Below are positions 37,426 through 46,326 of a stretch of DNA of 64,000 nt, in pieces. Under the pieces are notes generated by a model. The model had not been told where the DNA came from. It did no database searches and saw only the letters and a program-made list of their open reading frames with translations. Origin of the DNA: Runella sp. CRIBMP (GTDB taxonomy: Bacteria; Bacteroidota; Bacteroidia; Cytophagales; Spirosomataceae); assembly GCF_009905605.1 (NCBI RefSeq), contig NZ_JAAAKZ010000003.1, positions 124,001 through 188,000 on the forward strand, read 5' to 3'. Within the stretch, counting starts at the first letter, position 1. Each line of letters opens with the position of its first letter. Position numbers and translations under genes: made by a program.

Positions 37426-38439
37426 ATGAAGGCCGCAATCATTCAGGAAGTCAATCAACCCGTTTATGTTCAGGAAGTAGAAAAACCGCAGGCGGGTCCG
37501 GGCGAAGTCATTGTTCAGCTCAAAGCTGCCGCGCTCAATCACCGAGATGTTTTTGTACAGCAGGGAAAATACCCCGGCATGAAGCTGCCGGTCATCATCG
37601 GTTCCGACGGCGCGGGAGTGGTGTCAGAAATTGGAGAAGGGGTTTCTGAAGAATGGTTGGGCAAAGAAGTAATCATCAATCCGTCGCATAATTGGGGTCC
37701 CGACGACCGTTTTTACAGCAAATCCTTCAAAATTTTGGGAATGCCCGACAACGGTACTTTTGCCGAATACCTTAAAGTAGAAGCGAAGTATTTGCACCCA
37801 AAGCCCCAGCATTTGAGTTTTGAAGCGGCGGCCGCGATTCCGCTCGGCGGGCTTACGGCGTGGCGGGCGCTGATGACAAGGGCAGGCATGAAACCCAGCG
37901 AGCGCGTCTTGGTGACAGGCATCGGTGGGGGCGTGGCACTGTTTGTGCTGCAATTTGCCGTGGCGTCGGGGGCTGAAGTATGGGTAACGTCGGGCTCGGA
38001 TGAAAAAATTGAGAAGGCCATTGCATTAGGTGCCAAAGGTGGGGTGAACTACAAAGATCCAAATTGGACCAAAAACTTGATTGCTGCCACGGGCGGCGAC
38101 CGTAGTGGTTATTTTGATGTTATCATCGATAGTGCGGGCGGCCCACATTTTGCCAAACTCATCGACGTTGCCACCGCTGGGGGCCGCATTTGTTTTTTTG
38201 GGGGAACCACGGGCAACATCACCGATATTATTCCTGGAAAAGTATTCTTTAAACAACTTAATATCTACGGCTCTACTATGGGAACCGAAGCGGAGTTTGA
38301 AGCAATGATTCAGTTTATCGAAGAAAAACAAATTCAACCGATTCTGGATGAGACCTTTGCGCTCGATGATACCGAAATGGCGCTGCGACGTATGGACAAC
38401 GGAACGCAGTTTGGGAAGATTGTGTTGAAGATTGGGTAA
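37426..38439 (+). CDS. Zinc-type alcohol dehydrogenase-like / quinone oxidoreductase
   Basis: The 337-residue protein belongs to the medium-chain dehydrogenase/reductase family: GroES-like N-terminal half (LKAAALNHRDVFVQQGKYPGMK, GSDGAGVVSEIGEGV) and a Rossmann NADPH-binding half with GIGGGVALFVLQFA. The catalytic zinc ligand Cys of true alcohol dehydrogenases (GHE motif region) is absent, and Asn-His-Arg-Asp is present instead, which favours a quinone-oxidoreductase-like enzyme. Start ATG 37426 is chosen over the upstream ATG (37342) because the family begins MKAAIIQE. A terminator hairpin follows at 38477. Confidence 0.88.
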   Translation: MKAAIIQEVNQPVYVQEVEKPQAGPGEVIVQLKAAALNHRDVFVQQGKYPGMKLPVIIGSDGAGVVSEIGEGVSEEWLGKEVIINPSHNWGPDDRFYSKSFKILGMPDNGTFAEYLKVEAKYLHPKPQHLSFEAAAAIPLGGLTAWRALMTRAGMKPSERVLVTGIGGGVALFVLQFAVASGAEVWVTSGSDEKIEKAIALGAKGGVNYKDPNWTKNLIAATGGDRSGYFDVIIDSAGGPHFAKLIDVATAGGRICFFGGTTGNITDIIPGKVFFKQLNIYGSTMGTEAEFEAMIQFIEEKQIQPILDETFALDDTEMALRRMDNGTQFGKIVLKIG

Positions 38440-38463
38440 TCCACCTGTAAATCAGTAATTTTG
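38432..38463 (+). promoter_or_regulatory. Candidate promoter of rlmN
   Basis: TTG (38432-38434) and TAATTTTG (38456-38463) are separated by 21 bases, within the range for the Bacteroidota TTG/TAnnTTTG promoter. Transcription would begin near 38470, just before the hairpin at 38477, which would then lie in the rlmN leader. The -33 TTG overlaps the end of the upstream coding sequence. Confidence 0.5.
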
Positions 38464-38476
38464 TGCTTGACAATAT

Positions 38477-38510
38477 AACCTGACTGGCTATAAGCCGTCA
38501 GGTTTCTCTT
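38477..38510 (+). terminator. CCTGAC/GTCAGG hairpin between the oxidoreductase gene and rlmN
   Basis: AACCTGAC-GGCT (38477-38489, with one bulged T) pairs with AGCCGTCAGGTT (38493-38504), followed by TCTCTT. It lies 37 bases after the oxidoreductase stop and 5 bases before the rlmN ATG. It can act as the terminator of the upstream gene; it shares CCTGAC/GTCAGG arms with hairpins at 1461 and 16081. Confidence 0.6.
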
Positions 38511-38514
38511 ACTA

Positions 38515-39576
38515 ATGACAGAAACAATCTCTCTTTCCAAGCAGGATATTCGTAAACTCACCGTTGTTCAACTCAAAGATTGGTTGACGCAACACGGCGA
38601 ACAGGGCTTTCGAGCCAAACAAATTGTAGAATGGTTGTGGAAAAAATCTGCCACCTCCTTTGATGAAATGAGCAATCTCTCGCTCAAAACGCGTGAGTTG
38701 TTGACCGAACACTTTGAAATTCGGGCTATTTCCAACGCCAAATCGCAAAAAAGCAACGACGGAACCGTCAAATCGGCGTTTAAACTCCACGACGGCCACC
38801 TCATTGAGGGCGTGTTGATTCCTGCCGACGACCGCATGACGGCCTGCGTATCTAGCCAAGTGGGTTGCTCGCTTACGTGTAAGTTTTGCGCCACGGGCTA
38901 CATGGACCGTAAGCGCAACTTAGATGCCGCCGAAATGTACGACCAAGTAGTGGCGATAGACCGGCAAGCAAAAGAAAATTTCAGCGTGCCGCTGACCAAT
39001 ATTGTGTATATGGGCATGGGCGAGCCGTTGCTCAACTACGCCAACGTGCTTGAATCCATTGAAAAAATCACTTCGCCCGAGGGATTGGGTATGTCGCCTA
39101 AAAGGATTACGGTTTCGACAGCGGGCATTGCCAAAATGATTAAAAAACTGGGCGACGATGAGGTGAAATTCAATCTGGCGCTCTCGCTTCACGCAGCCAA
39201 TGACTTAAAGCGCAACCAAATCATGCCCATCAACGAGTCTAACTCGTTGGAAAATCTGGCAGAAGCATTGCAGTATTTCTACCGTAAAACCAAGAATCGG
39301 ATTACGTTTGAGTACATTGTCTTTAACAACTTCAACGATACACTGCAAGACGCGAAAGAGTTGTGGGAGTTTACCAAAAAAGTGCCCGCCAAGGTCAATA
39401 TCATTGAATATAACCCCATTGCAGAGGCTGACTTCAAAAATACGGGCGTGGATAAATTAGAGCAATTTGCTCGGTTTTTAGATAGCAAAGGGGTGATTGT
39501 CAACGTACGGCGCAGTCGTGGGAAAGACATTGATGCGGCCTGTGGGCAATTGGCCAACCGCGAAAAAAATGAATAA
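38515..39576 (+). CDS. rlmN: 23S rRNA adenine-C2-methyltransferase / tRNA methyltransferase RlmN
   Basis: The 353-residue radical SAM enzyme has the iron-sulfur cluster cysteines C118, C122 and C125 (CSLTCKFC) and the C-terminal catalytic cysteine C343 (DAACGQLANR) needed to resolve the methyl intermediate. It methylates C2 of A2503 in 23S rRNA and A37 of some tRNAs. The motif YMGMGEPLLNY and SLHAAND are typical. Its stop overlaps the start of the DoxX-like gene by 8 bases, so the two form one translation-coupled unit. Confidence 0.96.
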   Translation: MTETISLSKQDIRKLTVVQLKDWLTQHGEQGFRAKQIVEWLWKKSATSFDEMSNLSLKTRELLTEHFEIRAISNAKSQKSNDGTVKSAFKLHDGHLIEGVLIPADDRMTACVSSQVGCSLTCKFCATGYMDRKRNLDAAEMYDQVVAIDRQAKENFSVPLTNIVYMGMGEPLLNYANVLESIEKITSPEGLGMSPKRITVSTAGIAKMIKKLGDDEVKFNLALSLHAANDLKRNQIMPINESNSLENLAEALQYFYRKTKNRITFEYIVFNNFNDTLQDAKELWEFTKKVPAKVNIIEYNPIAEADFKNTGVDKLEQFARFLDSKGVIVNVRRSRGKDIDAACGQLANREKNE

Positions 39577-39916
39577 CTTTGGGTTATACCTCATGGCGGC
39601 GTTGTATTTTGCGGCGGGAGTAGTTCACTTGCTCAAGCCCCGCATATACCTGCGCATGATGCCGCCGTGGGTGCCAATGCCACTGGCCGCTGTGCTAGTT
39701 TCGGGCGTATTGGAGATGGCTTTTGCCATCGGCTTGTTATTCGCTGCCACCCGTTCGCCATCGGCCTGGGGAATTATCTTATTATTGATTGCCATTTTTC
39801 CCGCCAACGTCTACATGCTGACGTCGGGAAAGTTTTACCGAATTCCCCAAATTCTTCTCGTTTTACGTTTGCCACTTCAATTGGTGCTTATTTGGTGGGC
39901 GCATCAATATGTATAA
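39569..39916 (+). CDS. DoxX-like membrane protein
   Basis: The 115-residue product begins at ATG 39569, overlapping the rlmN stop. It has four hydrophobic helices and the sequence AGVVHLLKPRIYLRMMPPWVP, typical of the DoxX-like COG4270 family of small inner membrane proteins. Their function is not established. Overlap with rlmN implies coupled translation; a direct functional link to rRNA methylation is not implied. Confidence 0.85.
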   Translation: MNNFGLYLMAALYFAAGVVHLLKPRIYLRMMPPWVPMPLAAVLVSGVLEMAFAIGLLFAATRSPSAWGIILLLIAIFPANVYMLTSGKFYRIPQILLVLRLPLQLVLIWWAHQYV

Positions 39917-39918
39917 TC

Positions 39919-40125
39919 CTATTCTTTGGGCCTTCCCGCCAAAAAATAAACCAGCCACCCAAAAGGGATAAAAAGGGTAACCAATACCCAAATCAGTTTT
40001 AACGTATTTTCTAACGTACTCCGTACAATGTGTACGATAGCGATGATTTGTGGTACAATCGTTAGCCCCAAAAGGAGAAATATGAAAATCACTTCCTGTC
40101 CGCCAAGACCTAAATAGCAAAGCAT
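39919..40125 (-). CDS. Small membrane protein with PLDc_N domain
   Basis: The 68-residue protein has two hydrophobic helices (about 12-32 and 43-62) and ends PFGWLVYFLAGRPKE. The pattern of helix, short polar loop with RSTLENTLKLIW, helix, then a basic tail is that of the PLDc_N (cardiolipin synthase N-terminal) domain that also occurs as stand-alone peptides in Bacteroidota. It lies 2 bases from the convergent DoxX-like gene end. Function unknown, presumably membrane associated. Confidence 0.75.
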   Translation of the reverse strand: MLCYLGLGGQEVIFIFLLLGLTIVPQIIAIVHIVRSTLENTLKLIWVLVTLFIPFGWLVYFLAGRPKE

Positions 40126-40308
40126 AGTGTATGTTTTAGATGCAGTAAGTTATAAAAAAACGGGTTGTTTGTTGATGGCTTGCGTTTGAAAAGTACGATA
40201 AAAGTGTATTAATGGAAAAAAACGGGTATGGTATGGTGGTGCTTATTTGAACAACCGAAGGGCGTTTGAGTTGATAGTTATTACAGATGTAAACTGACTT
40301 ATTTTAAA

Positions 40309-41076
40309 ATGCCGAAACTTTCGAAAGAAGATAGCTTTATTGATTTTTCTGATTATGGACGTCCTGTTGCTACTTTTCTGGCCCATCACTTGTCTCGCAT
40401 AAAAATCACGGCGGTTCAGGTTACGATTGTGTTTTTGTTGGCGGGGCTTTTGTGCGCCTATTGCATCTACATCAATGAATTGGTTTGGGCGGCGGTGTTT
40501 TTGATGATAAAAAACATTCTGGATGCGGTAGATGGCGAAATCGCGCGAATCACCCAACACCCTTCCCTGATTGGCCGTTATCTGGATTCGGTGTTTGATT
40601 TTATCATCAATCTCCTCATTTTCAGTATACTGTTTCTTACGGGGGCGGCTTCCAACTCGCTGTTATTGTGGGCGTTTTTAGGAATTGAATTTCAGTGCTC
40701 TATTTACAACTATTATTACGTTATTCTGAGAAGAAGGCTGAACAACGAAGAAACCAGCCGAATCATCGAATACCGAAAACCCATCGCTTACCACTACGAA
40801 AGCCAAAAAGTCGTTAATGTTTTGCACGCCATTTTTTTGAGTTTATACCTCATTTTTGATGTGGTGGTGCTTTATTTAGACAAGCAAGCCCTCTTCGTTC
40901 GGACTTTTCCTCAATGGTTTATGAGCCTTATTTCGTTGTTGGGTTTAGGCTTTCAGCTGTTGGTTATCTGCGTGTTTCTTTGCTTGAGACTACCAGAAAT
41001 GATACTGCCTTTCTTTGCGTGGTACAGCATTTTCGGATTAGTTGTAATTTTAGTCAGGAAGCTGTTAATACGATAG
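40309..41076 (+). CDS. CDP-alcohol phosphatidyltransferase family enzyme
   Basis: The 255-residue integral membrane protein has the complete CDP-alcohol phosphotransferase motif, D72xxDG75-76xxAR79-80, then G89xxxD93xxxD97, which binds the metal ions and the CDP-lipid. About six membrane helices follow the usual layout. It transfers a phosphatidyl group from a CDP-alcohol to an acceptor alcohol; the acceptor (glycerol phosphate, serine, inositol or other) cannot be fixed. It is divergent from the PLDc_N gene with a 183-base gap and converges with a small lipoprotein gene. Confidence 0.9.
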   Translation: MPKLSKEDSFIDFSDYGRPVATFLAHHLSRIKITAVQVTIVFLLAGLLCAYCIYINELVWAAVFLMIKNILDAVDGEIARITQHPSLIGRYLDSVFDFIINLLIFSILFLTGAASNSLLLWAFLGIEFQCSIYNYYYVILRRRLNNEETSRIIEYRKPIAYHYESQKVVNVLHAIFLSLYLIFDVVVLYLDKQALFVRTFPQWFMSLISLLGLGFQLLVICVFLCLRLPEMILPFFAWYSIFGLVVILVRKLLIR

Positions 41077-41077
41077 T

Positions 41078-41425
41078 TTATTTTCTGTCATCGCGCCAAA
41101 TAAGCTTCTCATTCTTCCGCTTTTCAAAGAAATTAGGACATTTTCCGTCGCCCATTCCTGACAGCCCGCCATCGGGATGGCAGATGAGGTTGCATTTGTC
41201 ATCATAAAGATTGCTAAATACATCACAGCAAACAGGCGGAATATAATAGACGGTTTGGTTATTGAATGTGTATTGCCAGACGCTTGACGGAGGGTTTGAG
41301 ACAGATGCTTTTTCCATTTGCTCAATCTTCTCTTTGATACAAGCAGGAGTATCGGCGGGTATACTTTCTTTGGTACAGGCACCAGTGATAAGCAGGAAGA
41401 ATAAAATAAGGATTGCACTTTTCAT
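41078..41425 (-). CDS. Small Cys-rich lipoprotein, DUF6970-like
   Basis: The 115-residue product has a lipoprotein signal (LLITGAC, Cys17) and a mature part with the conserved-looking run PPVCCDVFSNLYDDKCNLICHPDG, then GDGKCPNFF. This pattern is, as far as I recall, that of DUF6970 proteins of Bacteroidota; the family name should be verified. The ordered cysteines suggest disulfides in an exported domain. It is encoded alone between the convergent CDP-alcohol transferase gene (1-base gap) and the GH92 terminator. Confidence 0.75.
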   Translation of the reverse strand: MKSAILILFFLLITGACTKESIPADTPACIKEKIEQMEKASVSNPPSSVWQYTFNNQTVYYIPPVCCDVFSNLYDDKCNLICHPDGGLSGMGDGKCPNFFEKRKNEKLIWRDDRK

Positions 41426-41525
41426 GGCCTTTGAGGATGGTTTATTACAAAGACGTTTTCGAAGGATGAAAGGTTGGAAAAATGCTTCGGCGTCGTTTTA
41501 GAGAGAGTTATAATCTAATAAACTA

Positions 41526-41556
41526 CTCCGTTGATGGTATTTTTCCACCAACGGAG
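41526..41556 (-). terminator. Terminator of the GH92 gene
   Basis: CTCCGTTGATGG (41526-41537) pairs with CCACCAACGGAG (41545-41556) around a T-rich loop; on the minus-strand RNA the single imperfect position is a G-U pair. It lies 18 bases after the GH92 stop. The tail after the hairpin is only moderately T-rich. Confidence 0.65.
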
Positions 41557-41573
41557 CCATAATATTTATCCCC

Positions 41574-43856
41574 CTATTTCCCCGAAAACGAATACGGAAA
41601 ACTGCTTGCCTGCGTGCCGCGCGTTTGGTTGGGCTGCGCCGACATTTTAAAGTCCAAGGTGCCGCCCTGTTGGAGCGTGTTGTGCTCTAAGTAGTTAAGG
41701 TTGTGCGGTTTGCCGTTGAGGGTTACTTGGTCCACGTACACTTGTTGCGCGCCGTTGTTGGGGGCATTGATAGTGAGTTTTTTGCCGTTTTCAAAGGTCA
41801 TGGTCATGCGTTTGAACAGTGGACTTCCGATAACGTACTGCGTGGTGCCAGGGCAAACGGGATAAAAACCCAAGGCACTGAATACATACCATGCCGAGGT
41901 TTGGCCGTTGTCTTCGTCGCCGCAATAGCCATCAGGAGTGGGTTGGTAGAGTTTGTCCATGATTTGACGAATCCAATACTGCGATTTCCACGGCTGTCCG
42001 GCGTAGTTGTACAGATACGGCATGTGCTGAATCGGCTGGTTGCCGTGGGCGTACTGACCCATGTTCATGATTTGCATTTCGCGGATTTCGTGAATTACAA
42101 ATCCATAGTACGACTCATCGTATACCGGTGGTAAGACAAACACGCTATCGAGTTTTTGCGCAAAGGCCGCTTTGCCGCCCATGAGGTTGGAAAGACCGTG
42201 GATGTCGTGGAACACGGACCAAGTATAATGCCAGCTGTTTCCTTCCGTAAAGGCATCACCCCATTTGAAGGGATTAAACGGTTTCTGAAAATCGCCTGCT
42301 TTGTTTTTGCCACGCATGAGTTTGGTTTCGGGGTCAAACAGGTTGCGGTAGTTTTGGTTGCGTTTGGCAAACAGCGCAATTTCACTTTCAGGACGTTTCA
42401 GCGCTTTGGCCAATTCCCAAATACAGAAATCAGCATAAGCATATTCGAGCGTACGGGCCGCATTTTCGTTGATTTTGACGTCGTAGGGCACGTAGCCGAG
42501 TTCGTTGTAATATTCGTGACCAAAGCGCCCAACGGAGTTGACGGGCCCTGCATTTTCGGTATTTTTCAAAATGGCTTCGTATAGCGTATTGATGTCATAC
42601 CCGCGAATACCTTTGATGTACGAATCAGCAATCAACGATGCGGAGTTGGAGCCAATCATACAATCGCGGTGACCTGGGCTGGCCCATTCTGGCAAAAATC
42701 CGCTCTCTTTATACGCGTTGACCAATCCTTCCATGATTTGGCTGTTGAGGGTGGGGTACATCAACGTGAAAAACGGAATGGCTGAGCGGAAGGTATCCCA
42801 AAAACCATTGTCGGTAAACATGTATCCAGGCAATACTTGTCCGTTGTAAGGACTGTAGTGAACGACTTTGTTTTGGGCGTTGTACTCATAAAACTTGCGG
42901 GGAAACAACAACGCACGATACAAGCACGAATAAAACGTGCGGAGTTGGGCGTCGGTGCCGCCTTCTACTGCCAATCTGCCCAGTTCTTGATTCCAAGCTT
43001 TTTGGCCTTTTTGCATCGTGGTGGTGAAGGTGTCATTTCCCAATTCCCGCGAAAGATTCAAGGCGGCTTGCTCGGCGCTGATAAACGAAGAGGCTACTCT
43101 GATGTGAACCACTTCCCCTTTTTTGGTTTTGAAACCAATCACGGCTCCTACGTGCTCGTCTTTTTGTTCCAGATTTCCCTTGGATAGTTTTTTGCCTGAC
43201 CAAGTGGCGTTATAAGTAAAGGGTTTGTCGAAATGCAATTCAAAATAATTGCGAAAATTGAGCGGAACACCGCCGCTGTTTTGGGTACTATAACCAATTA
43301 TTTTTTGTTGTTCGGGAATAATCTTGATGTATGAGCCTTTGGCAAAGGCATCAATGACCACAAACGCGCTGTCGGTTTTGGGGAACGTCAGTCGAAATTG
43401 CGCGGCGCGCTCGGTGGGTGCGATTTCAACTTGGGTGTCGTGGTCGGCTAGATAAACGCTGTAATAATGCGGCTTTACCACCTCGGCTTTGTGCGAAAAC
43501 CAGCTTTGGCGTTCGTCTTCCGTAAATTTCAATTTGCCTGTCACGGGCATAATCGAAAACATCCCGTAGTCATTAATCCAGGGGCTGGGCTGGTGGGTTT
43601 GTTTAAAGCCACGGATTTTGTTGGCGGTATACATGTACATCCATCCGTCGCCATTTTTGCCCGTTTGGGGGCACCAAAAATTCATTCCCCAGGGCGTGGC
43701 GATGGCGGGATAGGTGTTGCCAGCCGAAAGTTCATGCCGAGAATCGGTCCCCATCAATGGGTTGACGTATTGGGTATAATCACTGTTGGGAGATTGAGCA
43801 AAAGCGGTTTGTACCACGAGAAAAGCCAGAAAGAATGGCCGTAGAAAAGTTTGCAT
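41574..43856 (-). CDS. GH92 family alpha-mannosidase, secreted
   Basis: The 760-residue protein has a signal peptide (about 1-20, ending TAFAQ) and the GH92 layout: N-terminal beta-sandwich (YVNPLMGTDSRHELSAGNTYPA), then the catalytic helical barrel with GFLPEWASPGHRDCMIG and GYCGDEDNGQTSAWYVFSALGFYPV, the conserved acidic residues near the active-site calcium. GH92 enzymes are exo-alpha-mannosidases, mainly alpha-1,2 linkages of N-glycans, usually periplasmic or surface located. It starts 40 bases after a T9SS cargo gene and is last in a minus-strand run from cysS. Confidence 0.93.
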   Translation of the reverse strand: MQTFLRPFFLAFLVVQTAFAQSPNSDYTQYVNPLMGTDSRHELSAGNTYPAIATPWGMNFWCPQTGKNGDGWMYMYTANKIRGFKQTHQPSPWINDYGMFSIMPVTGKLKFTEDERQSWFSHKAEVVKPHYYSVYLADHDTQVEIAPTERAAQFRLTFPKTDSAFVVIDAFAKGSYIKIIPEQQKIIGYSTQNSGGVPLNFRNYFELHFDKPFTYNATWSGKKLSKGNLEQKDEHVGAVIGFKTKKGEVVHIRVASSFISAEQAALNLSRELGNDTFTTTMQKGQKAWNQELGRLAVEGGTDAQLRTFYSCLYRALLFPRKFYEYNAQNKVVHYSPYNGQVLPGYMFTDNGFWDTFRSAIPFFTLMYPTLNSQIMEGLVNAYKESGFLPEWASPGHRDCMIGSNSASLIADSYIKGIRGYDINTLYEAILKNTENAGPVNSVGRFGHEYYNELGYVPYDVKINENAARTLEYAYADFCIWELAKALKRPESEIALFAKRNQNYRNLFDPETKLMRGKNKAGDFQKPFNPFKWGDAFTEGNSWHYTWSVFHDIHGLSNLMGGKAAFAQKLDSVFVLPPVYDESYYGFVIHEIREMQIMNMGQYAHGNQPIQHMPYLYNYAGQPWKSQYWIRQIMDKLYQPTPDGYCGDEDNGQTSAWYVFSALGFYPVCPGTTQYVIGSPLFKRMTMTFENGKKLTINAPNNGAQQVYVDQVTLNGKPHNLNYLEHNTLQQGGTLDFKMSAQPNQTRGTQASSFPYSFSGK

Positions 43857-43896
43857 GGAATATGATGGGGTTTGTTGGTGCGATTTTACAACAATA

Positions 43897-46272
43897 TTAC
43901 CGAATCACGTTCAAACTTCCCGTCAATTTATACTCCACCTCGCGCAGGTAGATGTGATAATAGTAGGTTCCGACGGGTACAAAGTCGCCGTTCCAACGGC
44001 CGTCCCACGGAGTTTCGTAGCCTTTGGTGGTAAAAATTAGGTTGCCCCAACGGTTGAAAATTTCGATGGTGCAATTGGGGAAATCCCGAATGCCTGCAAT
44101 TTCCCAAGTATCGTTGGCACCGTCATTGTTAGGCGTAAAGCCGTTGGGGATCGAGAGGTCAATAACGGTAATGAGCACTTCGCCCTTTACAATACACCCT
44201 TCCGTAGTGGTCACGGTTACGGTATAGGTAGTGGTTCGGTCGGGACTTACGGTTGGGCTGGTGGCGGTTGAATTGTTGAGCCCAATGCTCGGGAACCAGG
44301 CGGCGGTTGCGTTGAGGGGTACCGTGGTTTTAATTTGAATGCTATCACCGCGTACAACTACCAGTTTTCTTGGTACTTCTAAGCGCGGAGGCGGGGCGAT
44401 GTAGGCAGGTTTAGTATCTTTTCCCGAACATCCTTGGCTGTTGGTGTAGGTGTAGGTAATCGGATACGTACCTGCCGATAGGTCCTGCGTTACAAACCGA
44501 TTTCCTACCACACCCTGCCCGCTAAAAGTGCCTCCTGCGGGTGAGCCTTCTAAGGTAACTGCCTGTAAAGCAGAGGTACACAATGCCTGTATGGGAGCAA
44601 TAGTGACCGTAGGGGAGGGTTTTACGATAACATTGACTGAAACAGACCGGGTGGTACATTTAGTGACAGTATCAGACACGGCTACGGAATACCGGCCAGT
44701 TTGCGTTGGAGAAAACACGTTTCCGAACGAAGCAAACAAGGGGGTATCTTCCTGATACCACGCATAATCGTACGCATTATTGTGGGGAGTAATGAGTTTT
44801 ATGGAATCGTTGGCGCAGAAAATAGGCGTACCGTCAATCGTCAGGGGGGCCGTTGGGGCCGAAATAAGCTTTATGATTACACTGTCTTTACTTACGCATT
44901 TGGTCGTTTTTTCGGTTACAAACACACTGTAAACACCCGGTTGTTTTACGTTGGAAAAAACCTGACCTGGATTGTCGGTAGTGACCCCGTTTTGCTGCCA
45001 GCTGATGGTAGCGTTTGAGGGTAAATCAATGCTTAGATTGGTGCTGTCGTTGGAGCACAATGGCAGCGGGCGACTAGAAGAAATCCGGACTGGGTTGGCG
45101 TTTTTTACATTGACGCGGGTGAAGTTTAAGGTGGACTCCTCCGTTCCGCAGCTTTCGGCAAAACGTTTGACAAGGCTATAGTTTCCGGGCTGATAAATGC
45201 CCAAATAAGATTGGTTGGCATTAGCGATGGGTTGGTCGTCTTTTAGCCATTGATATGCCCATTGCGGGTTTTCATCGTTGGCTTTCAGAACTACAGAATC
45301 GCCTTGACACATTTCTACCGAAGAGATATTGCCTGCAGAGGATTGGTAAGTAACTGAAGGCGATGCCGTCAAGATTTCAATAAAAACAGGGGAGGGGACT
45401 GAAGAAATACAATCCACAACGTTAAACACAAATTCGCGTCGTATTTCTCCTACTTTTACGTTTTGCCGCCATTCTTCACAACGAACCGCAAAGGCAAAAA
45501 AACCAATCTTAGAAGCATTAAGCGTTATTTTGCCCGTTTTTGAGTCAATTCTCAATGGATTAGCGCCTAGAATAGCTTTCGTACTGTCAAAACCTGCGCT
45601 CCAAACTGCCCGACTATAAGGGCCTGCTTTGGATTTATCGGGAAAAGTGCCGCCTTGGTCGGTGGAGCCAATGAGAGGCGTGACAATGCTGTAGCGTAGT
45701 TCATTTCCCGAAGAACTTGTTGCTCCAAAATCAGCTTCGAAATTTTTTCCTACACACACATATTTGACTTCGGGAGTTTTAAATTGGGGCAAACCGGCTG
45801 AAATGTTGTTGAGCGGAATTTCAGCATAAAAGGCTAAGCCTACCCTATTGGGTGTTTGAATATTGACAATTTCGCCGTTGCGGCAACATTCTTCCCACGA
45901 AAAATAATAGCCTTCTGGGTCGTTGTAGGTAGTCGTAGGAAAAGAAATGGTGGCCGTGTAGCGAGCCAACGTAATGCGAGATTCTCGGGGATTGGGAACG
46001 CAGCGAGGGTTGGAATAGGGGATTTCCTCCAGTGCAGCGCGGGTCAGCGTAAAATCTTCAATGCGGGCGTTGGTACTTTTGCGAAAAGAAGAAACAAATG
46101 CTTTGTCGTTTGTACTACCCAGTACGCCGTCGTATATCAGGGTTAAAGTAATGAGGTAGCTGGTAGAGGAGCCATTTTGTTTAGTAAGCGCAATATCTCC
46201 CCCAATAATGTGATTGGCCCATGCCACCGCATTCCACATCAACAATAGCCCGCACGTTATCCACCACTTCAT
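43897..46272 (-). CDS. T9SS type B sorting-domain surface protein
   Basis: The 791-residue protein has a signal peptide (about 1-19), an N-terminal domain of the kind found in gliding-motility-associated proteins (HIIGGDIALTKQNGSSTSYLITLTL), several Ig/PKD-like repeats with paired cysteines, and the type B C-terminal sorting domain (IPNGFTPNNDGANDTWEI to TGSLNVIR). Type B domains direct export by the type IX system, often with PorP/SprF partners. Probable role is a cell-surface adhesin or matrix component. It lies between the DUF192 and GH92 genes, 54 and 40 bases away. Confidence 0.9.
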   Translation of the reverse strand: MKWWITCGLLLMWNAVAWANHIIGGDIALTKQNGSSTSYLITLTLIYDGVLGSTNDKAFVSSFRKSTNARIEDFTLTRAALEEIPYSNPRCVPNPRESRITLARYTATISFPTTTYNDPEGYYFSWEECCRNGEIVNIQTPNRVGLAFYAEIPLNNISAGLPQFKTPEVKYVCVGKNFEADFGATSSSGNELRYSIVTPLIGSTDQGGTFPDKSKAGPYSRAVWSAGFDSTKAILGANPLRIDSKTGKITLNASKIGFFAFAVRCEEWRQNVKVGEIRREFVFNVVDCISSVPSPVFIEILTASPSVTYQSSAGNISSVEMCQGDSVVLKANDENPQWAYQWLKDDQPIANANQSYLGIYQPGNYSLVKRFAESCGTEESTLNFTRVNVKNANPVRISSSRPLPLCSNDSTNLSIDLPSNATISWQQNGVTTDNPGQVFSNVKQPGVYSVFVTEKTTKCVSKDSVIIKLISAPTAPLTIDGTPIFCANDSIKLITPHNNAYDYAWYQEDTPLFASFGNVFSPTQTGRYSVAVSDTVTKCTTRSVSVNVIVKPSPTVTIAPIQALCTSALQAVTLEGSPAGGTFSGQGVVGNRFVTQDLSAGTYPITYTYTNSQGCSGKDTKPAYIAPPPRLEVPRKLVVVRGDSIQIKTTVPLNATAAWFPSIGLNNSTATSPTVSPDRTTTYTVTVTTTEGCIVKGEVLITVIDLSIPNGFTPNNDGANDTWEIAGIRDFPNCTIEIFNRWGNLIFTTKGYETPWDGRWNGDFVPVGTYYYHIYLREVEYKLTGSLNVIR

Positions 46273-46326
46273 GTAAGGTTCTTTTTCTTAATCCTTTACA
46301 ACTATTGTTCCAAAATGAAAGAAGCC

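Noticed and set aside
41703-42584. Plus-strand frames of about 140 codons in the GH92 gene
   Set aside because: They lack start context and family patterns; GH92 motifs on the minus strand account for the DNA.
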